Shown in pieces: positions 1-5,484 of a stretch of 5,552 nucleotides of DNA; within the stretch, counting starts at the first letter, position 1, and every line of letters starts with the position of its first letter. The notes below the pieces were generated by a model that ran no database searches, had not been told where the DNA came from, and saw only the letters and a list, made by a program, of their open reading frames with translations. Source of the DNA: Candidatus Binatia bacterium (lineage in GTDB: Bacteria > Desulfobacterota_B > Binatia > UBA9968). Made by a program: the position numbers and the translations under genes. The stretch is from NCBI GenBank assembly GCA_025922795.1, contig JAICHC010000223.1:1-5552 (forward strand), written 5' to 3'.

Positions 1-158
1 ACATAGAGCCGCGAAAAGGGCTGCAGAGCGGCCACTAGCGCAACGGACATTTCAACGACAAGCGGACAACGCGAAGCTCAACGGAAGTTATCAATACTCC
101 AATCTTTCGTGCCTTCGTAGGACAGGGTCTGATCCGGATGCTTTGACGATCACTCCAG

Positions 159-184
159 AAATTTTGCGGACAGCCGCAAAATTT
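159..184. promoter_or_regulatory. Perfect 11-bp inverted repeat, candidate operator
   Basis: The arms AAATTTTGCGG (159-169) and CCGCAAAATTT (174-184) are exact reverse complements around a 4-nt spacer (acag). The dyad lies about 80 bp upstream of the VOC start codon in a stretch with no convincing gene. A long, perfect dyad with a short spacer in front of a catabolic-type operon is typical of a binding site for a dimeric regulator; that role is inferred. It could also form an RNA hairpin, but no T-tract follows the right arm beyond its own TTT, so a terminator reading is weaker. No regulator gene is in the window. Confidence 0.55.
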
Positions 185-198
185 GAACGATTTGAACG
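181..198. repeat. 9-bp tandem direct repeat (ATTTGAACG x2)
   Basis: Two exact copies of ATTTGAACG lie head to tail at 181-189 and 190-198. The first copy shares its ATTT with the right arm of the adjacent palindrome. Direct repeats next to a dyad can form a second regulator site, but the short length means chance or replication slippage is also possible. Confidence 0.6.
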
Positions 199-205
199 CC
201 GAACC

Positions 206-239
206 GCGGTTGACAGCCGCTGCCAACTTTGAGATGAAT
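206..239 (+). promoter_or_regulatory. Tentative promoter for the VOC-Rieske operon, with a second GCGG/CCGC dyad over the -35
   Basis: A perfect TTGACA hexamer lies at 210-215. The best -10 candidates 17-18 bp downstream (GATGAA 233-238 or ATGAAT 234-239) match the consensus at only 3 of 6 positions, so the promoter would be weak or activator-dependent. Transcription would begin near 245, giving a leader of roughly 19 nt that holds the Shine-Dalgarno. The -35 box sits inside a small dyad, GCGG (206-209) and CCGC (217-220). This dyad shares the 9-mer GACAGCCGC with the upstream palindrome, 43 bp away. A protein bound here would block the -35. The sequence match is seen; the function is inferred. 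Confidence 0.3.
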
Positions 240-248
240 CCAAACTAC

Positions 249-255
249 AGGAGGG
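249..255 (+). promoter_or_regulatory. Shine-Dalgarno site of the VOC gene
   Basis: AGGAGGG ends 8 nt before the ATG at 264. It is the strongest ribosome binding site in the window. It settles the start at 264 in preference to the in-frame TTG at 183, which lies inside the palindrome, or the ATG at 234; neither of those has a good site. Confidence 0.85.
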
Positions 256-263
256 CAACGACT

Positions 264-1076
264 ATGTTCGCGAGCATCCGACATATCGCGGTGATGACCG
301 AAAACTGGGACCGAGAAGCAAAATTTTACCAGACGATTTTCGGCATGAAGAAAATCACCAACGGCATGACCGATGAAAAGGGTGAATACAACAAGGATCG
401 CGGCCACCTGAGCGACGGCGTGATCGGTCTTGCGCTGCTACAGCGCCAACCGGGGTTTAGATCGGGCCTGGATCACTTCGGCTTTGCCGTCGAAGACGTG
501 CAAGTCGTCCGCGACCGGCTCAAACAGTATTATCCTGAGGTCAACATTCATCAGAGTCAAGGCCACGTGCCGTTCGCCGGGTTGCGCGGTCATGACCCTG
601 ATGCCAACCAGTGGGACCTCTCTCAGAAGGGCATGAATAATGTGCGCGAAGGCTACGTCGAGTTCGGTTGGGAGCAGCCGCGCTGGATCAATCATATCTG
701 CATTCGTAGTGGCCGGCCGGCTTATCTCGCCGAGTTCTATCAAAGAGTTTTCGAGCTAAAACCGGTCGAAGGCTTGTCCGGCGACAACAGTTATTATCTT
801 ACGGACGGAAAGGTAGGGCTCGCGATTCGTCCATGGGACATGGTCCAGTATCGCGGCCAGATGGCGGGATTGGATCATTTTGGTTTCAAGGTGGACGATT
901 TAGAGCAAATCAAGAAAGATCTCGACGCCCTTGCCACCGCCGCTCCGGCTTCGGCTCCGAGGAAAATCGCCATCGGCCGTGACGGCGAAACACGTCAAGA
1001 AAATCTTGAAGGCTGCAAGCTCTGCAGACAGAGCTTATCCGATCCCGACGGCGTGCTCTTGGATTTAACCGACTAG
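264..1076 (+). CDS. Duplicated VOC-superfamily metalloprotein (glyoxalase / extradiol dioxygenase-like)
   Basis: This 270-residue protein has two tandem VOC domains, each made of two beta-alpha-beta-beta-beta modules: residues about 4-60 and 67-122, then 141-190 and 202-270. The halves match clearly, as in GLDHFGFAVEDV (68-79) versus GLDHFGFKVDDL (202-213). Each half shows a possible 2-His-1-carboxylate set on the first and last strands: H7/H71/D118 and H144/H205/D267. The superfamily includes extradiol ring-cleaving dioxygenases, glyoxalases and fosfomycin-resistance proteins. Length and four-module layout fit the dioxygenase-like branch, so a cytoplasmic Fe(II) enzyme acting on a catechol-type or related product is plausible but unproven. 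An insertion before the last strand carries C251-K-L-C254, unusual for this fold. The Rieske oxygenase gene follows after 12 bp, so the two are probably co-transcribed and act in one pathway. A non-catalytic or isomerase role remains possible. Confidence 0.85.
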   Translation: MFASIRHIAVMTENWDREAKFYQTIFGMKKITNGMTDEKGEYNKDRGHLSDGVIGLALLQRQPGFRSGLDHFGFAVEDVQVVRDRLKQYYPEVNIHQSQGHVPFAGLRGHDPDANQWDLSQKGMNNVREGYVEFGWEQPRWINHICIRSGRPAYLAEFYQRVFELKPVEGLSGDNSYYLTDGKVGLAIRPWDMVQYRGQMAGLDHFGFKVDDLEQIKKDLDALATAAPASAPRKIAIGRDGETRQENLEGCKLCRQSLSDPDGVLLDLTD

Positions 1077-1088
1077 CGATTTTTCCGG

Positions 1089-2195
1089 ATGGGCGCTTCC
1101 CTCAAAGAAATCGTTGACTTATATCAGGAACGACCTCTAGAGGAAGCGTCGACTCCTCCCTGCTCGTGGTATATCGATCCGCGTATTCTCGATTTGGAGC
1201 AACGCACCGTATTTTCGCAGTCATGGCAGTTTGCCGGCCGTGTCGATCAGCTCTCCGGACCCGGTCAGTACGTGACCTGTGAAATCGCCGGGCAACCGAT
1301 TGCAATCGTCCGCGGGAACGATGGCGCTCTGCGCGGTTTTCACAACGTCTGCCGGCATCATGCCGCCGCGGTCCTGACCCAACCGCACGGTCAAGTGCCA
1401 CATCTGCGTTGCCCTTACCACGGCTGGACCTACGATTTGGAAGGTCAGCTGGTGCTGGCGCCGGAATTCGGCGGTGTTGCCGCCTTTGACCGCAGCACCC
1501 ATGACCTCGTTCCAGTCCAATTGGCCGTCTGGCGGGGCTGGATTTTTGTAAAACTCGCCGCCGGTGAACCGGCACTGGAAGAGTTCCTGACTAACGGTCT
1601 TGTCGACCGTTTTGAGCCTTTGAACCTTGCGCGACTCAGGTGGCTGGAACAGCGCCGTTACGGCCTGCATTGCAACTGGAAGGTCTTCATCGATAATTAT
1701 CTCGACGGCGGCTATCACGTTCCGCACATTCACGGCGGTTTAAATAGTGTGCTTGATTACAATAGCTACACCATTGAAACCGGTGAGCGATTTTGTCTGC
1801 AGTCGAGCCTGATGGAAACAACCGCGGGCGAAGCTGCGATAAACTCGGTTCGCAAAGGCCGCCGCGCTCACTACTACTGGATTTATCCGAATTTCATGGT
1901 CAACGTTTACGAAGACGTCATGGATACCAACCTCGTCATTCCGCGTGCCGTCGATCGAACCGAGGTCATTTTCGATTACTATTTTGCCGATGTTTCCAAT
2001 CGCGCGCGGGAGAGCAATCTCACCAGCATTGCTGTTAGCGAGCAGATCCAAGCCGAGGATGCCGCCATCTGCGAATCCGTCCAACGCGGCTTAAACTCGC
2101 GGGCATACTCGACGGGCCGGCTATCGGTCCGGCGCGAGGCCGGCGAGCATCTTTTTCATCGCCTGCTCCACGCCGACTTGATAACTGGCCTGTAA
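1089..2195 (+). CDS. Rieske non-heme iron oxygenase, alpha subunit (aromatic ring-hydroxylating / choline monooxygenase-like)
   Basis: The 368-residue protein has an N-terminal Rieske [2Fe-2S] domain (about 44-155) with the complete motif C88-x-H90-x17-C108-x2-H111. A C-terminal catalytic domain follows, in which NWKVFIDNYLDGGYHVPHIH (196-215) supplies the bridging D206 and iron ligands H210 and H215. QAEDAAICESVQRG (321-334) supplies the likely third ligand, D324. Such enzymes use O2 and electrons from a ferredoxin/reductase to hydroxylate, dihydroxylate or dealkylate a substrate in the cytoplasm. The C-terminal RLSVRREAGEHLFHRLL (344-360) appears intact. No beta subunit, ferredoxin or reductase is nearby, which suggests a homomeric alpha-only enzyme served by electron carriers encoded elsewhere. 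The start is the first ATG after the VOC stop. It has no evident Shine-Dalgarno in the 12-bp gap, so translation may be coupled to the VOC gene. The substrate cannot be told from sequence. Confidence 0.92.
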   Translation: MGASLKEIVDLYQERPLEEASTPPCSWYIDPRILDLEQRTVFSQSWQFAGRVDQLSGPGQYVTCEIAGQPIAIVRGNDGALRGFHNVCRHHAAAVLTQPHGQVPHLRCPYHGWTYDLEGQLVLAPEFGGVAAFDRSTHDLVPVQLAVWRGWIFVKLAAGEPALEEFLTNGLVDRFEPLNLARLRWLEQRRYGLHCNWKVFIDNYLDGGYHVPHIHGGLNSVLDYNSYTIETGERFCLQSSLMETTAGEAAINSVRKGRRAHYYWIYPNFMVNVYEDVMDTNLVIPRAVDRTEVIFDYYFADVSNRARESNLTSIAVSEQIQAEDAAICESVQRGLNSRAYSTGRLSVRREAGEHLFHRLLHADLITGL

Positions 2196-2249
2196 CCGAG
2201 TGATTCAATAGCTAACTGCGATGGAACCCATTGGTATTCGGATTGGCGC

Positions 2250-2278
2250 TCGACCACCGAAACACTGGTCGACTTTTT
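2250..2278 (+). terminator. Possible intrinsic terminator of the VOC-Rieske operon
   Basis: TCGACCA (2250-2256) pairs with TGGTCGA (2266-2272) as a 7-bp stem with a 9-nt loop. It is followed by C and five T (2274-2278). It lies 54 bp after the Rieske stop codon and before argC, where a terminator is expected. The stem is short and the T-tract modest, so termination may be partial. The same dyad could instead be an operator just upstream of the argC -35 box. Confidence 0.4.
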
Positions 2279-2305
2279 GCCAAGCCTGCCAATTCAGCGT
2301 AGAAT
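2277..2305 (+). promoter_or_regulatory. Sigma70-type promoter of argC
   Basis: TTGCCA (2277-2282) and TAGAAT (2300-2305) each match the consensus at 5 of 6 positions and are separated by exactly 17 bp. Transcription would start near 2312, giving a leader of about 28 nt that contains the AAGAGAA ribosome-binding-like stretch (2324-2330), 9 nt before the ATG. The first bases of the -35 box are the last T residues of the preceding hairpin/T-tract. No clear ArgR-type box was recognised. Confidence 0.6.
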
Positions 2306-2339
2306 TCTTTTGCACTCGATACCAAGAGAAATTTGCGCG

Positions 2340-3296
2340 ATGGCACCTAAAATTTACATCGATGGCCAAGCCGGGACCACGGCGCTGCGGATCCGCGATT
2401 GGCTCGCCGGGCGCAACGATCTCGAAGTCGTCACGCTCCCCGAAGAGCTGCGCAAAGATCCGCAAGCCCGCAAGAAAGCTCTGCGCCAGGCGACCATTGT
2501 TCTTCTGTGTCTGCCGGACGATGTCGCAAAAGAAGCAGCGGAATGGCTGGCCGACTCCCCGGTGCGAATTCTCGACGCCAGCACGGCGCATCGTGTCAGC
2601 GATGACTGGATCTATGGCCTGCCCGAGCTAGTCGGCGGCCAGCGTGAGCGGATTGCTACCGGCCAGCGCGTTGCCAATCCCGGCTGCTACGCATCAGCCG
2701 TGATCCTGCTCGTGCGGCCGCTCGTTGACGCCGGTCTGCTCTCGCCGGAAGCTCCGCTCTCGATTCATGCTCTGTCAGGCTATTCGGGCGGCGGCCGCTC
2801 GCTGATCGAGCGGTGGGAAGATCCCGAGAGGGGGCTGCTCAAACTCAACTACGAAGCTCCCTACAGCATGACCAAGCTTCACAAGCACATTCCAGAGATC
2901 ATGCGCCACGGCGCGCTCAGCGCCGAGCCTCAGTTTCTGCCGAACGTCGGTCCTTTTCGCTGCGGCATGCGCGTGCAAATCATGATTCCGGCAAAAGCTT
3001 TATCAAAAGCTTTATCCGGCAAAGCGATCTGGGAAACGCTGGCGGCGCGCTACGAGAACGAGCCGTTCGTTCATGTCGACACGCTGGCCGATGCCGCCCA
3101 AGCGAGCGAATCAACCTTCAATCCGCAAGCGCACAACGATACCAATCGGATCTCGTTGACTGTGCTGGCGCACCAGTCCGGGCATGTTCTCTTGATGGCG
3201 CGGCTCGACAATCTCGGCAAAGGGGCGGCCGGGGTGGCGATTCAAAATCTCAACTTGATGCTCGGGGTCGCTGAAGACACAGGGTTGCCTAAGTAG
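2340..3296 (+). CDS. argC: N-acetyl-gamma-glutamyl-phosphate reductase, type 2
   Basis: ArgC carries out the NADPH-dependent reduction of N-acetyl-glutamyl 5-phosphate to the semialdehyde, the third step of the acetylated arginine pathway, in the cytoplasm. The 318-residue protein has the size and motifs of the short, type-2 form. The N-terminal nucleotide-binding segment is IDGQAGTTALRIRD (7-20). DASTAHRV follows at 79-86, and NPGCY (113-117) holds the catalytic C116. GYSGGGRSLI (147-156), then KHIPEI (182-187) with the acid/base H183, and a C-terminal GKGAAGVAIQNLNLMLG (293-309) complete the family pattern. I chose ATG 2340 over the upstream in-frame TTG at 2277 because the family N-terminus begins right after it, a Shine-Dalgarno-like site precedes it, and 2277 falls in the promoter. 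The family's usual glycine after GTT is alanine (A15), a mild change. An internal KALSKALS comes from a 12-bp duplication. The gene stands alone, without other arginine genes. Confidence 0.93.
   Translation: MAPKIYIDGQAGTTALRIRDWLAGRNDLEVVTLPEELRKDPQARKKALRQATIVLLCLPDDVAKEAAEWLADSPVRILDASTAHRVSDDWIYGLPELVGGQRERIATGQRVANPGCYASAVILLVRPLVDAGLLSPEAPLSIHALSGYSGGGRSLIERWEDPERGLLKLNYEAPYSMTKLHKHIPEIMRHGALSAEPQFLPNVGPFRCGMRVQIMIPAKALSKALSGKAIWETLAARYENEPFVHVDTLADAAQASESTFNPQAHNDTNRISLTVLAHQSGHVLLMARLDNLGKGAAGVAIQNLNLMLGVAEDTGLPK
2993..3016 (+). repeat. 12-bp in-frame tandem duplication inside argC
   Basis: AAAAGCTTTATC occurs twice, back to back and without mismatch (2993-3004, 3005-3016). It encodes K219-A-L-S-K-A-L-S226 in the loop region after the IMIP strand. 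Because the unit is 12 bp, the frame is kept. Each unit uses the codon TTA, which is scarce in the surrounding GC-rich coding sequence. It is most simply a replication-slippage duplication tolerated in a surface segment. Confidence 0.8.
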
Positions 3297-3314
3297 AAGT
3301 ATGCCGAAGGGCGA

Positions 3315-4145
3315 CTAGCGTCGTCTAGCCCGCTCCGACTTTCGCGCATTCGGCACGATCCGTAACCGTGGCGGAACCAGAGGGAGTACTCCACGAATTG
3401 CACCGGCCGCAAGCGAAAACCGTTTCTCACGGGGTCCGTCCCACGTCAAACCGTAAGCGTCACGAAGTTTTTCCGGCAGCAATCCGGCTGTCAGCAGACG
3501 AAAGACCGGGGCGGCGGGCTTGAGAAGCCATGGATCAGGATAGAGAATCTGTCGGGCCAGAGTCCGCGCGGTGGGACCCACGGTAATAGTTTCGCTTTCG
3601 ATCGTAGCAGCCACGTAGCCCTCGAACGCAGCAAGCGACGACGGAATGTTTGTTTCCTGGATCCCGAACAGGCGAGCCAGCTTCTTGGAATCCTCGTAGT
3701 ATTCGTGACGATCCACTGCGTTCAGCGGAGCGACTAGAAGATCGTAGGCGCTCATGGCCGAATCAACCAAGGTCGCGTGCACCCAGAATAACAGCGCTTG
3801 ATCCGAGGCATCGTACGGCGCGCCGGCTGGCAGCGGCTCGCCTTGCCACACCGCGCCATGAACACGCTGATGAATAACTTCAACTTGCCTCAGCGCAGTG
3901 CGGGCCCTGGAAGCGTCATCGAATACGATGGACCACATGGCGCTCATGGTGCGGTACAAGCGGCCGAGTGGATTCCCCTGAAACCGGCTGTGCTCCGCGA
4001 CCCCGGCGGCGACTTTCGGATGGGCTAACTGCATGAGCAGTGCCCGCCCGCCCGCCAGCAGCAAAACCATTTCTCGATCAACTGCCCAAATTTTGCTTTC
4101 GGCGTCAAAAAAACCATCGCTGACTTGTTGATTGGTTTTGATCAT
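3315..4145 (-). CDS. MpaB/DUF2236-family oxygenase
   Basis: This 276-residue protein has the hallmarks of the DUF2236 (MpaB-like / latex-clearing-protein-like) family. These are an N-terminal helix with GGRALLMQLAHPKVAAGVAEHS (32-53), then PLGRLYRTMSAMWSIVFDD (59-77), LLFWVHATLVDSAMSAYDLL (118-137) and VGPTARTLARQIL (189-201). Characterised relatives include the rubber oxygenase Lcp, a heme-b enzyme, and MpaB, which oxidatively cleaves a prenyl side chain in mycophenolic acid biosynthesis; most bacterial members have no known substrate. H42, H52 and H123 are candidate conserved histidines, H123 the more likely heme ligand by position (inference). No signal peptide is seen; the C-terminus is Arg-rich (ARKSERARRR). 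It lies 65 bp after the MFS stop on the same strand and may be co-transcribed. No Shine-Dalgarno precedes the ATG. Its stop converges on argC with 18 bp between. Confidence 0.85.
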   Translation of the reverse strand: MIKTNQQVSDGFFDAESKIWAVDREMVLLLAGGRALLMQLAHPKVAAGVAEHSRFQGNPLGRLYRTMSAMWSIVFDDASRARTALRQVEVIHQRVHGAVWQGEPLPAGAPYDASDQALLFWVHATLVDSAMSAYDLLVAPLNAVDRHEYYEDSKKLARLFGIQETNIPSSLAAFEGYVAATIESETITVGPTARTLARQILYPDPWLLKPAAPVFRLLTAGLLPEKLRDAYGLTWDGPREKRFSLAAGAIRGVLPLVPPRLRIVPNARKSERARRR

Positions 4146-4210
4146 GAAGATGATTGCGGCACAAAGGAATCAATTGATAAACATAGGAAGGAACGACCAA
4201 CCCGTGAAAT
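4146..4210. other. Short intergenic gap with the palindrome ATCAATTGAT
   Basis: The 65 bp between the MFS stop and the MpaB-like start are AT-richer than the flanks and contain a perfect 10-bp palindrome, ATCAATTGAT (4169-4178). I found no strong hairpin terminator and no promoter with two good hexamers on the minus strand, so read-through from the MFS gene is the simplest expectation. The palindrome may be chance. Confidence 0.4.
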
Positions 4211-5446
4211 TCATGCGACGCTATCGCCGTGCAACACAAGCTCGATTTTTTGACTGCGCTGATTCGCATCTGGCAAAATCCACCAGGCGAGAGCGCCGAG
4301 CGCGAGCGCACCCAGTCCGCAAATGAGATAAAGCAAGTCGATACCGCTGCGATCCATCAGCCAGCCGGCCGAGATGTTCGACGCGATCCCGGCGATGCCG
4401 CTTCCGACCATGGAAAGTATTCCCTGGGCCGTCGAGCGTAATTTTTCCGGCGCGACCATGTCGAGGTAAAGCGGGCTGCCCATATTCAACCCCACGACGG
4501 TAACGCCGTGCAGCGCCTGCACGGCAAACAACAAAGCAGGATCGGTGATGAGCGCGCACAGCGTCCAGCGCATGCCGCCGATCAGCACGCCGACACCGAG
4601 TAGGCCTCGCGCGCCGAGCCGTTTCAAGCCGCTGCCGGTTGAAAACACAAGCGGAATTTCCACGAGCAACATGAGCACCCACATGTCGCGGATGGTCGTG
4701 AGATCACCGCCGCGAGAGCGCACGAAGAGCGGAAATAGCCACATCGGTCCGTGCATAAGAAAATGAGCGATGAGTGAAAAAAATAGAAAACGTAAAAAGG
4801 CCCGATTATGGATCAGCTCGCGCCAATCGCCGCGCGCCGCCCGTAAAGCCACCGCGCCTTTTTTGGGAAGAAAAAAGGCGATGAAAGATGCCACCAGCAC
4901 CAAGCTTGCTGTGATCGGAAACATCAAACCGAGACCGGGTTGGGAAACATTCGCGTCGAAGACCCGCTGGTCCAACGGCGCTCCGAATATCTGCATTATC
5001 CACGGAAAAACCATGATCAAGATGAAGTAACCGATGGTTCCCCAGGCCCGCACGTGACCGAAGGCATGACGGCCGGCATCGCCTAAGATTGCCAAGCTCA
5101 CCGACGTCATCATCGGAAAAATCGCCGTTCCCACCAACGCCAGAGCGGCGGTCGCCAGCACGATCGGCCAAAAACTATCGGCCAGGCCGAGTCCCAAATA
5201 GCCTAACGCCGTTCCGACGGTGAGAAACGCCAACGTCCGGCTGCGCGCTCCGGTTCGGTCGGCAAGTTGCCCCCAAATGGGCTGAGCCATCATGCCGACG
5301 AAGGGCGAGATCGCCAGAATTAATCCGACCTGCGTTCCCGTCAGCCCGGCATTCTCGCGCAGATAGAGGGTAAAATACGGGTAGAAAATTCCGAGTGAGC
5401 CGAAGTAGACGAACCAGAAAAGCGTGAGCGGAATAGAATGCCACAT
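4211..5446 (-). CDS. MFS transporter, HcaT / 3-phenylpropionate permease-like
   Basis: This 411-residue inner-membrane protein has about twelve predicted helices: roughly 7-29, 39-58, 70-89, 93-115, 133-153, 172-193, 215-242, 256-272, 278-299, 303-326, 342-363 and 371-391. The MFS signature loop between helices 2 and 3 is present as G59-QLAD-R64-TG-A-R68. HVRAWGTIGY (131-140) at helix 5 and RSTAQGILSMVGSG (337-350) at helix 11 match the MFS_1-like branch that includes E. coli HcaT. Such carriers are proton-linked importers of small aromatic acids or nucleosides, but specificity cannot be read here. Aromatic-acid uptake would fit the oxygenases nearby (inference). ATG 5446 is the only possible start near the family N-terminus: an in-frame TGA lies five codons upstream (5464-5462) with no alternative start between. 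No Shine-Dalgarno is present; an extended -10 promoter ends 6 nt before the ATG. Confidence 0.9.
   Translation of the reverse strand: MWHSIPLTLFWFVYFGSLGIFYPYFTLYLRENAGLTGTQVGLILAISPFVGMMAQPIWGQLADRTGARSRTLAFLTVGTALGYLGLGLADSFWPIVLATAALALVGTAIFPMMTSVSLAILGDAGRHAFGHVRAWGTIGYFILIMVFPWIMQIFGAPLDQRVFDANVSQPGLGLMFPITASLVLVASFIAFFLPKKGAVALRAARGDWRELIHNRAFLRFLFFSLIAHFLMHGPMWLFPLFVRSRGGDLTTIRDMWVLMLLVEIPLVFSTGSGLKRLGARGLLGVGVLIGGMRWTLCALITDPALLFAVQALHGVTVVGLNMGSPLYLDMVAPEKLRSTAQGILSMVGSGIAGIASNISAGWLMDRSGIDLLYLICGLGALALGALAWWILPDANQRSQKIELVLHGDSVA
4855..4880. repeat. 10-bp perfect inverted repeat within the MFS gene
   Basis: CGCCTTTTTT (4855-4864) and AAAAAAGGCG (4871-4880) are exact reverse complements around a 6-nt loop. 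On the coding (minus) strand the segment encodes AFFLPKKGA, at the end of helix 6 and the start of the central cytoplasmic loop. The Phe and Lys codons alone give the T6 and A6 runs, so amino-acid constraint may explain it. An mRNA hairpin here is possible but weak because of the A/U-rich lower stem. Confidence 0.55.
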
Positions 5447-5452
5447 TCGGCG

Positions 5453-5481
5453 ATGATAGCATCAGATGGATCCGGTATCAG
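5453..5481 (-). promoter_or_regulatory. Extended -10 promoter of the MFS gene, predicted leaderless start
   Basis: Reading the minus strand, CTGATA (5481-5476; 4 of 6 to TTGACA) is followed after 17 bp by TATCAT (5458-5453; 5 of 6 to TATAAT). The -10 is preceded by TGC, making a TGn extended -10. Only six bases (CGCCGA) separate the -10 from the ATG, so the usual start point, 7 nt past the -10, is the A of the MFS start codon at 5446. Together with the missing Shine-Dalgarno, this points to a leaderless mRNA. Confidence 0.5.
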
Positions 5482-5484
5482 CTG

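Noticed and set aside
3..38. Short open frame ending in TAG at 36-38, possible tail of an upstream + strand gene
   Set aside because: Only eleven codons are visible, with no way to recognise a family.
35..226. 63-codon minus-strand frame in the leader region
   Set aside because: Arg/Ser/Cys-rich translation without a family pattern, no ribosome binding site, and it spans the candidate operator.
2..232. A + strand frame open from the window edge to a TGA at 230-232, 76 codons without ATG
   Set aside because: The translation is Arg/Lys/Gln-rich with no recognisable motif, third positions do not look coding, and it runs through the palindrome and tandem repeat. A C-terminal fragment of an upstream gene cannot be fully excluded.
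183..263. Longer VOC start at TTG 183, or at ATG 234
   Set aside because: TTG 183 lies within the palindrome, and neither has a Shine-Dalgarno. The VOC fold begins just after ATG 264, which has a perfect site.
1102..1733. Long minus-strand open frames antisense to the Rieske gene
   Set aside because: They are shadows of a strongly supported gene. The translations are Arg-rich or lack motifs.
2277..2339. Longer ArgC start at TTG 2277
   Set aside because: It overlaps the -35 box, and the extra 21 residues precede the conserved nucleotide-binding N-terminus.
3309..3331. GGGC...GCCC partial dyad at the argC/MpaB-like convergence, considered as a bidirectional terminator
   Set aside because: The stem is interrupted by mismatches and there is no T-tract on either strand.
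4204..4326. Small + strand frame from GTG 4204 preceded by AGGAAGGA
   Set aside because: The purine-rich stretch is suggestive, but the product is a basic, Arg-rich shadow antisense to the end of the MFS gene.
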